This document shows, in pieces, positions 33,479 to 45,100 of a stretch of 64,000 nucleotides of DNA. The notes under the pieces were generated by a model that searched no databases, was not told the DNA's origin, and saw only the letters and a list, made by a program, of their open reading frames with translations. Each line of letters starts with the position of its first letter. Position 1 is the stretch's first letter. Location of the stretch: positions 5,135,719 through 5,199,718 of the forward strand of contig NC_044288.2 in assembly GCF_004027225.2 (NCBI RefSeq), written 5' to 3'. Position numbers and translations under genes: made by a program. This DNA comes from Strigops habroptila. Taxonomy: Eukaryota; Chordata; Aves; Psittaciformes; Psittacidae.

Positions 33479-36400
33479 GCTCAGCATCCAGCATGTTCCT
33501 GAGAGGCAGCACCACCAGCACGGTGCTGCCAGTATTGGGAGCACCACGAGGGCAGTGCTGAGTGTTGGGTGCAGAGACCACGTCTGGCACCCAACCTTCC
33601 GTGGTTAACGCTTCTGCAAATAACCCCTTGGAAATGATTCCAATTAGGCGAGCACATCTCTTTGTAATCTGGATCCCTGTTGTGCTGTCAGGCTCAATTC
33701 AAATTTAATTTGCAGAAGGTGTATATCGGGCAGCTTTTTTACTTAGCACAAAACGGAGAGGAAGATAACATTGATGGAAAAAATAATACAAGTTCATATT
33801 CTCCTTACCTTAAGGAAGGAAAAGAGATGCCAGAAAACTTGGCCAAATTTACATTTTAATGGGAAATGTTATGACTGCCTGCTCCAGGAGACACAAATTG
33901 CTTTCCGGATGGGACCCTGACTTTATACTCAAGTGCAGGGAATTAAATCTAGCAGCCTCTGATGAGATGAAAGGGATATCTAGAAACGCAGCCACTGCCA
34001 CCAGCCAGACCTCAGGATGCTGCCTGTCCCTGTCCACATCACTCTGAGGGGCACAGGCAGGATGGGCTGGAGGGAGGCTGCTGGGCACAACCTGTGTGTT
34101 TCAAGCCCTGGGGTAACCTTGCTTGGGCAGACACCCATTAAGCGCGTGATGGTGAAGGAAGAGCAGCCTGTCCTTGCTCCCTTGGCAGCGAGGAGTCTCC
34201 AGCAGCATTAACTGCACTTGCACAAGTGCCACTTCAGCCTTTCCCACTGCCAGCTGCAGCAGGAGCCCTGCTGAGAGCCCATGGTAGAGGCAGCAGCTCT
34301 CTTTGGGGTTTTGCTACCCTCTTGTCTCATTGCTCCTCATCAGAGCATCCCAAGCTCGCCACCAGGCTCCGGCAGCATGGCTTTGTGTTGCCAGCCGGGT
34401 GCCTCAGACCTTCACCCAGGGGCTAAAGCTGTGCCCAGGAGAAGCTGCTGTTCATTTCTTTGCCTCTTCAGGCTGTTTGAAGATGAAAGCAGCAGTGCAG
34501 CGCTGCACAGCCGGAGCTTCCTGCAGTGTCTGTCACCTGCAGCTGCTTCTGGATCATTCACAAGCACAGCAAAGACTCATCCCTGCTGAGATCAAGTCCG
34601 GGGAGCTGCAGGGCTGACACTAGGAATGTGTCTGATGTACCCTGCAGCTCTGCAGGGCTCGGGCAGGTCGCTGGTGCACTGTCATCTACCCCTTGCACTT
34701 GCAACACAAGAATAGTGAGATTTTCTTAGTACTTCTGTGTCCTCTGAGCCTCCCACTGCTGCTGGGATGTCCCAGATACCCCCAGCCTGGTCCCTGCTCC
34801 CCTCAGTGTGTGTAGTTGCCCCATCCTGTAGTATTTGGGGGATTTTCCAGCCTCTGAGTTTGGTTTTCAGGTAACAACTTCTCTGCGCTCGAGGGTTGGG
34901 TTTCTACACACATTGGATTTCTTTATAGGCAAAAAGCTTTATTGGCATCAGATATTCTTGTTAGCAATGACCAAGGTGTCTGAGCAGTTGAACTGACAGT
35001 TAATAATTCAAGTGTCCCAGCTCACCAGCTATTCATTTACTTCCAAAAGTTGCTGGTGATTATTTTTCCTGCTTCTAAAGTGAGAAGTTGCAACTGCCAG
35101 TGTGTGTGCACTGGCTGTGAGCAGTGCTTGGCTGTGCCCTTGACTCCTCCCTGGCAGTGCTGGGCTCTCATAGCCCTGGAGGGGCAGAATCGGAGCCCAG
35201 AGGAGAGGAGACAGCCCTGGGATAGAGGGATGCAGGCACAGGAGTAGCTGCAGGCTGGGATCTTGCATCCACAAAGCAGACGGTGCTTTTCCAGTTGTCA
35301 GAGCAGTTGTGGGATGTAAATTCACAGTGTTGAATGGCAAAGGCATCACTCAAACAAGGAGACAGCGTGCTTATAGGGGATGCTTCCAACCCAATAAAAT
35401 AAGCAAAATCAGTGCTGTTAGAGGCTCAACCAGAGCAGATGCTCCGGCACCCATGAGGCTGCTTCCCTGGATGAAGCAGTGTCACTGTCTGCAATCCAAA
35501 GCAGTGATAAATCATAGGTGACCTTCAGTAATTTATTATTGCCTTGTGCAAAACACTGCTGTTTCTCTGGGCCAGTTCCTGGGCATCTGCCTGAGATCAC
35601 AGTAATTCCAATCTTTAGCATCGTAATGGGTTTGTCATGGCTTAGATAATGATAAAAGGCTGGGGATGGAGGGAACGAGCAGATACTGAGCTGCTGGAGG
35701 CAGAGCAGTGCCTGCACCAAGTGGCAGCTCCCACCAGCATTTCCTGATGTGGGAAGTGGTATCCGGGCTGCTGGGTCTGCAGAGCCAAGCGGGATTGCTC
35801 AGAGGGGACGTGCTGGGACAGAGAGAGGTTGTTTCTAACAACGCTTTCAGGCTGCCAGGCTCTGGCTTTGGGCTGCACACTCTGTTTGTAGCAGTAAGAC
35901 TAATGCTGTTAGTGGTAGGCGATGGGAGCAGCGCTGCTCGCTCCGCGCTGTTTGCGGCGCAGCAGATGTTCTGTTAATGACACGGAACAGCTCGGGGCGA
36001 GCGCCGTGGATTTGGATTTCACAGCAACGTGCTCAGCTCCTGCCTGAATGTGGAGCCACATTTGGAGCTAGTAGAGCTCGTTGGTCACAGACATGGGCTG
36101 GTGGGGTAAAGCCAGGGGCTGGACCTGCATAATGGGGCTGTGGTGTAGTGATGGCTGCTTGGTCCTTCAGAAACCTCGTGGGCACCTATTTGGGTCTAAA
36201 ATACAGGGGTTTGTGCTTTAGCTTGGACAGTTGGTCTTGCAGCATCCCCCCCCCTCAGCAGGGATACTCTGTGCTGAAACATATCAAGGGCTCAGGACTC
36301 TTCCTGCCAGCGCTGGTCCTGAGGGTCCTTGTCCTGAATCTCCCCTGCTTGCTCTCGGATGCTCTGCCTCTGTGTCTGCATTTCAGCATCTAGGAGGGCT

Positions 36401-37011
36401 CTGAGGACACCCTGCGATGCTCAAACCCAGGCCAGGCCCCAGATGCAGCTGCCTGAGTTTAACCAGCTTGCTTTGTGCCTGTGAGGATCATGTGGGCTTG
36501 GCTGGAGTTGATTTTATTTCCCTGCAAGAAAGTCACAGCGAGAGAAAAGGCTTTCTAAAAGCGAAAACTTCCAATTTGTGAGGCCAAATTTACATTTTGA
36601 TTTTGGGAATCAATAGCTGTTCGCAAATAATTCTCCTGCGTTGTTACGGGTCATCCATCAGCTTTAGGCCTCTGCTCGATAGAAGCCGTTACTGGCTGCT
36701 TGTTTGTTTGTTTGTTCAATATTAGTGGTTTGTTCAGGTTCTGCAGGTCTGTGTTCCAATGACAAATTACAGACTCGTGGGCTTCTTTTTTTCCCCAAAT
36801 AGGAAAATGCAGATGGTGACATCATTGCAGTGCCACGGAGCCAGGACACGCCACCAGCAGCAGCTGTGAACATCTGGGATGAAGCGATGCTGTGGAGGGC
36901 ATGTCCCTGTGCAGCGAGCACCAGGCAAGCCTGGCTTGGGGTGGGCAGGGGAGACCTCCAGGAGAGGTGGCTCAGGCATGCTGCCACCTCCATGTTCATT
37001 CAACCTCCTCC

Positions 37012-37076
37012 TCATAGAATAGTCAGGGTTGGAAAGGACCTTAAAATCATCTAGTTCCAACCCCCTGCCATTTATC
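37012..37076 (-). mobile_element. Very short CR1 3' end, antisense
   Basis: About 65 bases: 'catagaatagtcagggttgg' through 'ccaaccccctgcca'. Only the extreme 3' end of CR1 is present, typical of heavy 5' truncation. Confidence 0.8.
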
Positions 37077-37148
37077 CTTTGGCCTAATGGCAGGCAGAAG
37101 GACCAGGGCTCTTCGAGTGTTGGTTCTGCTTCTCCAGTCTGCCTCATC

Positions 37149-37445
37149 CTTTAGAATTATGGAATCAACCAGGTTGGAAGAGACCTTTAAGCTCATCAAT
37201 TCCAACCATTCTCAGCACTGCCAAGGCCGCCACTAACCCATGGTACTGAGGGCCTCCTCTACACAGTGTGTGAACACTTGCAGGGATGGTGGCTCCAGCA
37301 CTGCCCTGGGCAGCCTGTTCCAATGCCTGAGCACCCTTTGGGGAAGGAATTGTTCCTCATCTCCATCTAAACCTCCCCTGGTGCAGCTTGAGGCCATTTC
37401 CTCTTGTCCCATCCCTTGTTCCTTGGGAGAAGAGACCGACCTCAC
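37149..37445 (-). mobile_element. CR1 3' end of a second subfamily, antisense, about 300 bp
   Basis: Opens with 'ttagaattatggaatcaacc', then 'aggttggaagagaccttta', 'cagcactgccaaggccgcc' and 'cactgccctgggcagcctg'. The wording differs from the copies at 25618 and 33240 and matches the family of the sense copy at 3015-3697 and of 54540-54717, so two CR1 lineages are present. Confidence 0.88.
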
Positions 37446-40400
37446 CTTCACGTCCTGGCCGTGTTGGTGGGCTCCCATTAGAACATGCCAGAGGGGCGCA
37501 TGCTGGGCACTGCAGGTCCAAGGCTGTTTGCCAGCACTGGCTCTGTGCTATTATGGACAAATTACCTGTGGAATGCCTTTTTAATACTGAAAGAAATAAC
37601 TTGATTAGTAATTATTGGTGCAGAACACTTGGGGAGTCTCTGCAGAAGGTGAGGACGGGCTGTTCCACTGGAGCTGCCTGTCAGTTTTGTCATCTAATTA
37701 TAAGACTATTCAGTGCCAAGACTCTGGACAGAGGGAGAAAAAAGCCCTCAGTGTAATTGTATTGGTCATATTTTGTAGCCACTAATTACTTGCTTCACAA
37801 TTAAGGCTTCTCTGGCTGGCTGTGGAGCTGTCATTGCTTTGCCCTGGGACAAAGAGCTCAATGCTTCTCATTGCAGAGCCTCCAGACCTTGTTAAATGTG
37901 TGGCTGGGTGAGGAAGGAGATCAGCCTCTGTGTCATCCATCTGCTGCTGCAGAGCTGGTGGGTGCTGCTGTGGTCTAGGTGCTCCCGGGTGTGCGCCCAG
38001 AGTGGGGATGCCATAATGACCATTGTGCTTTTACCCTCATTACCAAGAACAAGCTAATTCCTAATCTGTGTGTCTTGCCTTGCTTGTGGCATTCATTGGA
38101 GAAAGATGGATCAGGGTCGGTTCTTCTGGCTGGAGACAGAGAAGCTGGTGCTGCAGAGCAGAGGCAGAGGATGGGCAGGTTCAAGTGCTGTCTGGCATAG
38201 GGATGTCACTGGGGTTGCTTCTGCTCCATTCCCAGTGGCAAGGGCTCCCTGCATCCCCCTCAGCAAAGAGGGAAGGAATTGGGGCTCCCCTGGGATGGAG
38301 ATGGGCTGAGAGGTGCCACTGGAGCTCCTGGGGTCTGTCCTGCATCAGTGAACAGGGACAAGTGCTTCAGGTGCCTTTGGTTCACAGCAGGCTGCCACCT
38401 TCAAAGGAGCATCCATATAATCCACCACCCCTGAATCCTGCTGCTGCGGATCCCACTAATGCCCATGGCTGCTTTGTGGGTGACAGGCAGGGTACAGGCA
38501 AGACAGGAGGCAAAGTCCAAGCCTGAAGGAGAGGAGTGACAGGCACTGAGGTTATTTATTGTTTGCTGTTTACTTCTAACAAGCATCATTTTCAGCTTAT
38601 TAATTGTGGCAGGACGTGAGCTGGGTGAAGATTGATTTGGACCCCACCATCGAAGTGGTCAACCAGTTAAGGACCTATTTTCCGCTCTCTAAACAGACAT
38701 GGTGATTTTTCTCCTCACACACTGTTTTACACCAGTTTAATTCCAACAGTAAATTGAAATCAAATGAAAAGCAGCTTTCCAGAAGGCCCTCCTGGCACGT
38801 GTACATGAGAACAACAGCTCCTAGCAGGGAGATGTGTCCTGGAGCACCAGGTAGCATAAAGATCCAAGCAGAGCCAGCAGACAGACAGGCAGATGAAGGA
38901 GGGCTCTACATCTTTAGCTGCTCGCATGTCTTGTTAGTGTGAAGTACATGGTGGAGCTCCTGTCATTGCCATCATGCTATTACAAACTGCAACTTCAGCC
39001 TTGCAGAAGGCCAAGCCATGTTTTGGTGTCTGTTGGCCTCCTGCAGCCAGTGTCTCAGTGTCTCTTGGCTCCCAGCTTTCGGCTCCAGCCTGGCAGCTCT
39101 CAGCAGCAGACCTGTGATAGTTCAGGGTCCTGGATTCTGGGGAAGCTCAGCTCACCCCATGTGCCTGTCCTCCCTGAGACCCTTATGGATGAGGGTGGGA
39201 ATGGTGTGTGAACCATGGGTAAGGGCGAGAATAGGTGTCTGCAGGTGAATAGAAGTACAAGGGCAGGGAGAAGCACCAGCTGAGAATGACACATTCTGGA
39301 GCAGGGGGAGCATCCTTCACTAAACAGAAGGAAAACCTCTTGCTGTCCCTGTTTCTGCAGCAGAAAGGCAGGAGCTGGCAAAGGAGGCAGAAGCTGTTGG
39401 AGCTGAGACCCTGCAGTTGCCTGGCCGTGGTCCATGGGGACCTCCAGCCGCAGCACAGGAGGGAGATGAGGGGCTGGCAGTCACCAGAGTGCAGGTGAGG
39501 GATGTACCAGTGTCCAGGTCTGGGACAAGGTGTTGGAGCCGGGGTTGATGGCTCCACCTGAGCATTGTGTGCTCATAAATCAAAATCTGCATGTGAACTT
39601 TAGCAGCATCCATAAATTCTTCATTTATCATTATTAAAGATATGTCAACATTCCAAAATTGATTTATAGCTGGTAATTTAGATCATGGATTGCCTCTGAT
39701 ACAGTAAACTATTCATATCCAAAGCCCATCATGCAGTTTTCTACTATTAGGAGTTAATGACTCATAAAACAGGGCCAGAACAGGCTGTCAGTGTGAATGA
39801 AGGGAAGGCTGTTGGGGTTTCCCTCCTGAATTAGTTTGAAGGAACCCCTGATAACCAGCCCTTTGAACGCACCATGGGCTGGACTGGGTGTTGTGGTGGG
39901 TCTGGATCTCGATGGGAGTCATCCCATGGGACTCGGCGTGCTGCCACCAGCGAGGCAGAGCTGTGCCAGCCACTGTCAGGCTGCGCCACCAGGTGCTCTC
40001 CTCTTAAGTTTTACAATACATATGTTAAATCTCCACTTCTCTGCACTGGCAAAGCTTTAAAGTCCTTTATCTCCAGGAAAGACCATCTGCTGCTTCAACA
40101 CCATGGAAACAGCTTTCGGCAGATGAAAACTTTAGTTTATCGTTTTAATTTAGTGCTGAGTTCCACAAAGTCAATAATTTATTGTGCACTTTACAAGGGA
40201 TTTCTTTCAAGTCTTCAGTATGGCTGTTGGTTTTTTTCTCATGTTGTAGTGATTTTGTGTTTGTGTAAGTGCCACAGAATTGACATTATAGAGCGAGACA
40301 GATTGGCCTGTCTTAAACAGCATCTCATAGTAAACCAGCAACAACTGCTGAATTGATAGGCTGTGTTGATATACCTTCATAAATGACATATTAAGTCTTA

Positions 40401-40517
40401 AAATAAAACTATTCTAACATCTAAATTAAATGGAATCAAAGCTTAAATCATCAGCTAAATACATTTGCAGAGTCTGGGCCATCATGCTGTTGGTGGGTGA
40501 TGGGAAGTGTGAAGGGG

Positions 40518-40673
40518 ATAGAATCCCAGACTGGTTTGGGTTGAGGGGACCTTAAAGCTCATCCAGTTCCAACCCCCTGCCATGGGCAGGGACACCTTCC
40601 ACTAGAGCAGGTTGCTCCAAGCCCCTGTGTCCAACCTGGCCTTGAACACTGCCAGGGATGGGGCAGCCACCCA
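40518..40673 (-). mobile_element. CR1 3' end, antisense, about 155 bp
   Basis: Starts 'gatagaatcccagactggtt' and ends 'ccagggatggggcagccacc'. Same subfamily wording as 25618-26075. Truncated 5' end. Confidence 0.88.
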
Positions 40674-42154
40674 TCTGAAGTTTCAGGTACGAGTTCAGGT
40701 GTGTGGATGTGTGGATGGGGCTGTTGCAGACCTTGGTCTGATGGGGACAAAGCCTCCTCCCAGGGTGGAAGGGGCACGGTGGCCTTGCATGTCCTGCTCA
40801 GTTTCAGAAGGTTCTGAGATGATTTTGTACCAAATCATTTACCAATTTGTTGGGTTTTCTTGGCTTTATAGGGGATGTTTTGCATCCCAGTGCCTGATGA
40901 GTAAAACCTCTGCTCACCCACTGTGACAAACTATTTTGGTTAAAATATCACAGAGAGATACCGGTGTGACAGAACGTGCAACGTCCTCTCTAATAAGCAA
41001 TTATATTTCATAATATGAATTAATTAAAATCTTACTCTTAAATCAAGTAGCTAATTACAGACCTTTTAGCTTAATAAAGATAGAGTGTGGAAAGGGGTAA
41101 TATATATGGTAATTATTGAGTTAAGCAGAATGTAATGTGCATCCGGGGCTCGCCTTGGACATTCTCAGTCAATACTTAATTACTTTACTGCTCTCTGAAG
41201 CCTATGTGGCATCTGGCTGCTCTGCTTGTGCTTCCTCTCCTGAGACATCGTCCCTGCTGTGATTTACCTGTGGCTGCTCTTCTGCAGTGGCTGGTGGGAG
41301 ACGGATGCCAGGGCAGAGGGATGGGGCTCATGGGATGATGTGCCATGGTGGGTTGCAGTCAGCTTGGTCCATGCCTGCAGTGTGCTTGGCACGACATGGC
41401 AGTGCCCAGCTCTACCTGGCTCCTTCCCGTGGGGCCTCTGCACAGCTCTGGGCTCCAACCACAGGCTTCACTTGGTGGTGCACAACTGCAGCATCCTGTG
41501 AAACTCCTTGGTGTTTCTGCTATACCTCTGTTATGCAGGGAGGAAATGTGTTATGAGATGTGGATCTGTGCTGGCAGCTGGCAAAGCTTCTTAGCCCCGT
41601 GCAGCCTGGCAGCGTGCGTGCCTGGCGTGCCCCGTGGAGACCCTTTGCTTCTCCAGCTCGCCTTGATTGAGTGTCGTTCCCGGCATCGCACAGCCCTTAC
41701 GGGAACACAGAGGAGAAATGTATTTAGCAAAGCTGAAGGTCAGGTTTTGAGAGTTGACGGTTACAAGGTCGGGAACAGAGAGTTACAAGAGAAAACAAAG
41801 CACAAACCGCAGTCCTATGCTGGGTGCAAGGGCCAAGTTGCTCCCTCGGCTCTGGTCCGGGTGCCGCAGGGCTCCCGCAGTGTGCAGCAGCATGAGGATG
41901 TGCAGAGCCCCACTCCCTGCCTGGGGTGTCTGCAGCCCTGTGTTAATCCTGTTTGCTGCCAGTGAGAACAAGGCAATGCTCCTCGTGCCTTCCTACAGGG
42001 CAGGATGGATGGGAAGTCCTCTCAGACCCAACTGCCATGTTCCCTTATGGGGATGTTTGGTGAGGCTGAACCTTTCTATGGGCATGTAAACAACGCTGGA
42101 GAGCTGTCGGCATTGACCACAGCACCCTGGCACTGTAACAGCAGGCTGACAGCT

Positions 42155-42192
42155 GATGTGAGCTTAATGACTGGATGTGAACTTAATGACTG
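42155..42192 (+). repeat. 19-bp tandem duplication
   Basis: Two adjacent 19-bp units, gatgtgagcttaatgactg (42155-42173) and the same with one G-to-A change (42174-42192). A recent small duplication by the near identity of the units. Confidence 0.9.
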
Positions 42193-45100
42193 GCAGGCAA
42201 TGGGACTCGCTGGCTGGGGAAACTGGAACTTGACACAAAGCCAGAGGTGTCCAGCTGGAAAATTCTGGCTTGTTTGGGAAAGGCTACTGTGAGCTGAAAC
42301 ACTTGAGCTAGCTGGATTAAGAACAGCTCCAAAAAAACCAGCAATAGATGGAAAGTGTGATAAGATGTACCATGGGTTCCTCAGCAAGGGATCCGGGCGG
42401 GCTGTCCTACTGAGGCAGGCATCCAAGGCAGAGAACAGGAACGCAGGAGATCTGAACCATACATACATTGCTGTCAAATGTGAGACAAACTGTTGGCTAC
42501 AACACAGCAAACTGAGATTAGAGCAAGAACAGCAAGGTGAGTAACACTTTCTACTATAAGCAGAGTTCATCAGGTAGAAAGAGCTGCACTGGACAAAGAC
42601 CTGAGTTTATCAGTGCATCATTATTCACTCTGGCCTGTGGGAAATGGCCGGAGCTGCTTCACAAGGAGGTTTTTCCAGCAGATGCACTCATAGGGCTGTG
42701 CAGAGGGGCTTGAGCATCATGCACTGAGCCACAGGTGTGTGTTTGCTCTCTGATGCCTTCGGGTTTGTGGTGGTGGAGGGCTCGGTCCCATCCCTGGGCA
42801 CGGCCGCAGCCAGGAGAGTGTGTTGGAGGGATAGTGGCAGGAGAGACCTGCCTGCTGCTGCTGGAGGTGGGGGTCCTGGCAGCACATGGCTGGGGTCCTG
42901 CTCTGCAGCAGGAGGTGGCTCTGCCTCCACCCCTTCAAAGCCAAAATACTAATTTCTGTCTGAGCAAGAAGAGCCACTAGTTGTGTGAGCCCCTTCTGTG
43001 ATACCCAATTCGTCCTTCACACAGCACCCCTGCGAAGGGCTTGAACAAGGATGAAAGCCCCCTTTTTAGGAAGGGAGGCTGTTTTATTAAGCAGCTTGCT
43101 TCCTTTTCACTCAAGTGCTGTGCTGCTTGGCAGCTGCTCTGTGCCTGCAATAATTATGTCAAAGCCTGGGGTGCCATCAAGGGTCTCTGACCATCTGCAA
43201 GTGAAGCGCTCCTTTCCAATTACTAGCACTGGCACCCCATGTCCTCTTTGGTCCAAGCTGATGTTTGCTAAAGGATATTGGAAGAATTAGTAGATCTATT
43301 TCTCTCTAATCCTGTCCCAGGCGACAGCAAAATCAAACTAAAAAGCACCAGCTCATGTACTATTGTTTTAGGCAAGAGCCCAGTGGTATTAATGAAGGGT
43401 TTTATCATTCTGGGGGCTGCATTGATTTAGAGAACGGAATATCCAAGGTAACAAAGCTGGGTGCATTAAAAGCTTAACAGTGCGAAGAGGTGTTATAGCA
43501 CCACAAATTCTTTGGGAACTTGTCTGGGCTATCCCACTCCTTGACACTGGTGTCCATGCCAGACAGCGTTATCCTTCCCCCGGGGGTGCCCACATGCTCA
43601 GCTACTGGATTTCCTCATTCTAGGAAGGAGGCTTTAGGGCTTCCCCGTCTTCCTGGCATCACTTGTCAGGCTCAGGAATGGGACTTGCCTGACCCCATGG
43701 GTACCTTCCTCGTGATCACGCTGCAGCCAGGAAACAGGCACAACAGCAGAGGGGCTGCACTTTTTATGGGGTGTGTTTGGCAGGGATGCAGCATGGTGGG
43801 GTTGTTGGGGGTGTTCAGAATGCCAGGAGACCATTTGTCACTGTCTGTGTTTTGGCTTTTATCTCATGAGCAAAAGGATATCAATAACTGGACTGTATTT
43901 GCAAAGGTGATGCTTCTGCATGTCCAACTGGCAGAAAGCAGTGGCTTTGGGGAAGAATAGCAGGGTGTGGATGCTTCTGAGAATCTTCTTCAGTCTTTGC
44001 TCTTCTTTCCTGGCAGTATCAGCAAGCTCTCAAGCGCCTCTGCTCTCTAATCTAATCAGTCCGAGGAAAACAGGATTTGCTGCAGTGTCTGACCACTTAG
44101 GTATCCACCAGCAGAGGTAATTCCAGATATGTTTTAAGAGAATGGCCCAAAGCCATTTGATGCAGCACCTTTTAATGCAGAGACGGGGTCTCCAGAGCCT
44201 GCACCTCTCCCTGCTTTCTGCTGCTGCTCCAAATCCCATCACTCCAGGCTTTCAGCAATACTCTGATAGGTACATTCATTGATACAGAAGAGGATATGTA
44301 GGTGGGGAACTCCAGTATCAAGAACTAATTACTGTTTTCTCCAAAGCCCTGTGCTGAGAACTGATACAGCAGCTCACCATGCCAGCTCTGTACTGGTGAT
44401 TGTGTGTCTTTATAAAGATAAGAAGCTATTCAAAGGACAGAATCAGCTGCTTGTGACCATAGTCCAATGACAAGACACGTTTGCAACCACTGCAGTTAAA
44501 AATGTCAGTTGTGAAAACGTGGCTTTGCTGCTCCAGGGTCTGAGCTCTGCATCGGCTCTGGCTGTTCCCGTAGGATGCAGCCTGGGAGACACAGGCTCCT
44601 CGGCCAGGACTCGCTAGTCCGACTTTGCTTTCCAAGTGACAGGAGAGCCCTAAATTATCACTAAATTACTGCTCGATTTCTTATGGACCTGCTCCAAATG
44701 CCACTTTTCTGACTACATCACATGTGTTTTCCAAGCAGCCACAGGACTGGGTGGTAAGGCAGGGGAGATTTGATTAGTCCCGTTAATGCTCCGTTATTAA
44801 AGCTCAAGTGATGGGAGGTCACAGTTTCCATCTGCCTGGTGAGTGTGAACCTGGCAGAGCTCTGGATCTGGGTCCAGCTCCTCATCCTGGAAGCAGGAGA
44901 GGGGTTTCTGCTGGATTCTTGATTCTACCAGGCTGAGTGGGCTGGTCCAGGCGGGTCAATGCCACAGGGATGCACAGCCAGCATCCATCCTAGCATCCAT
45001 CCCAGCACCCACACAGCCCAAGAGCTCTGCTCTCCAACAAGGTACCACTTGGCAGGGACAGGCCACCCTTAGGGATGCCTTGGGCACCTGGTGTGATGCT

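Noticed and set aside
41345-41965. 206-codon open frame on the + strand
   Set aside because: It has no recognisable domain, the composition looks like translated noncoding sequence, there is no promoter or poly(A) context, and other frames over it are also partly open. Length alone is not enough in GC-rich DNA.
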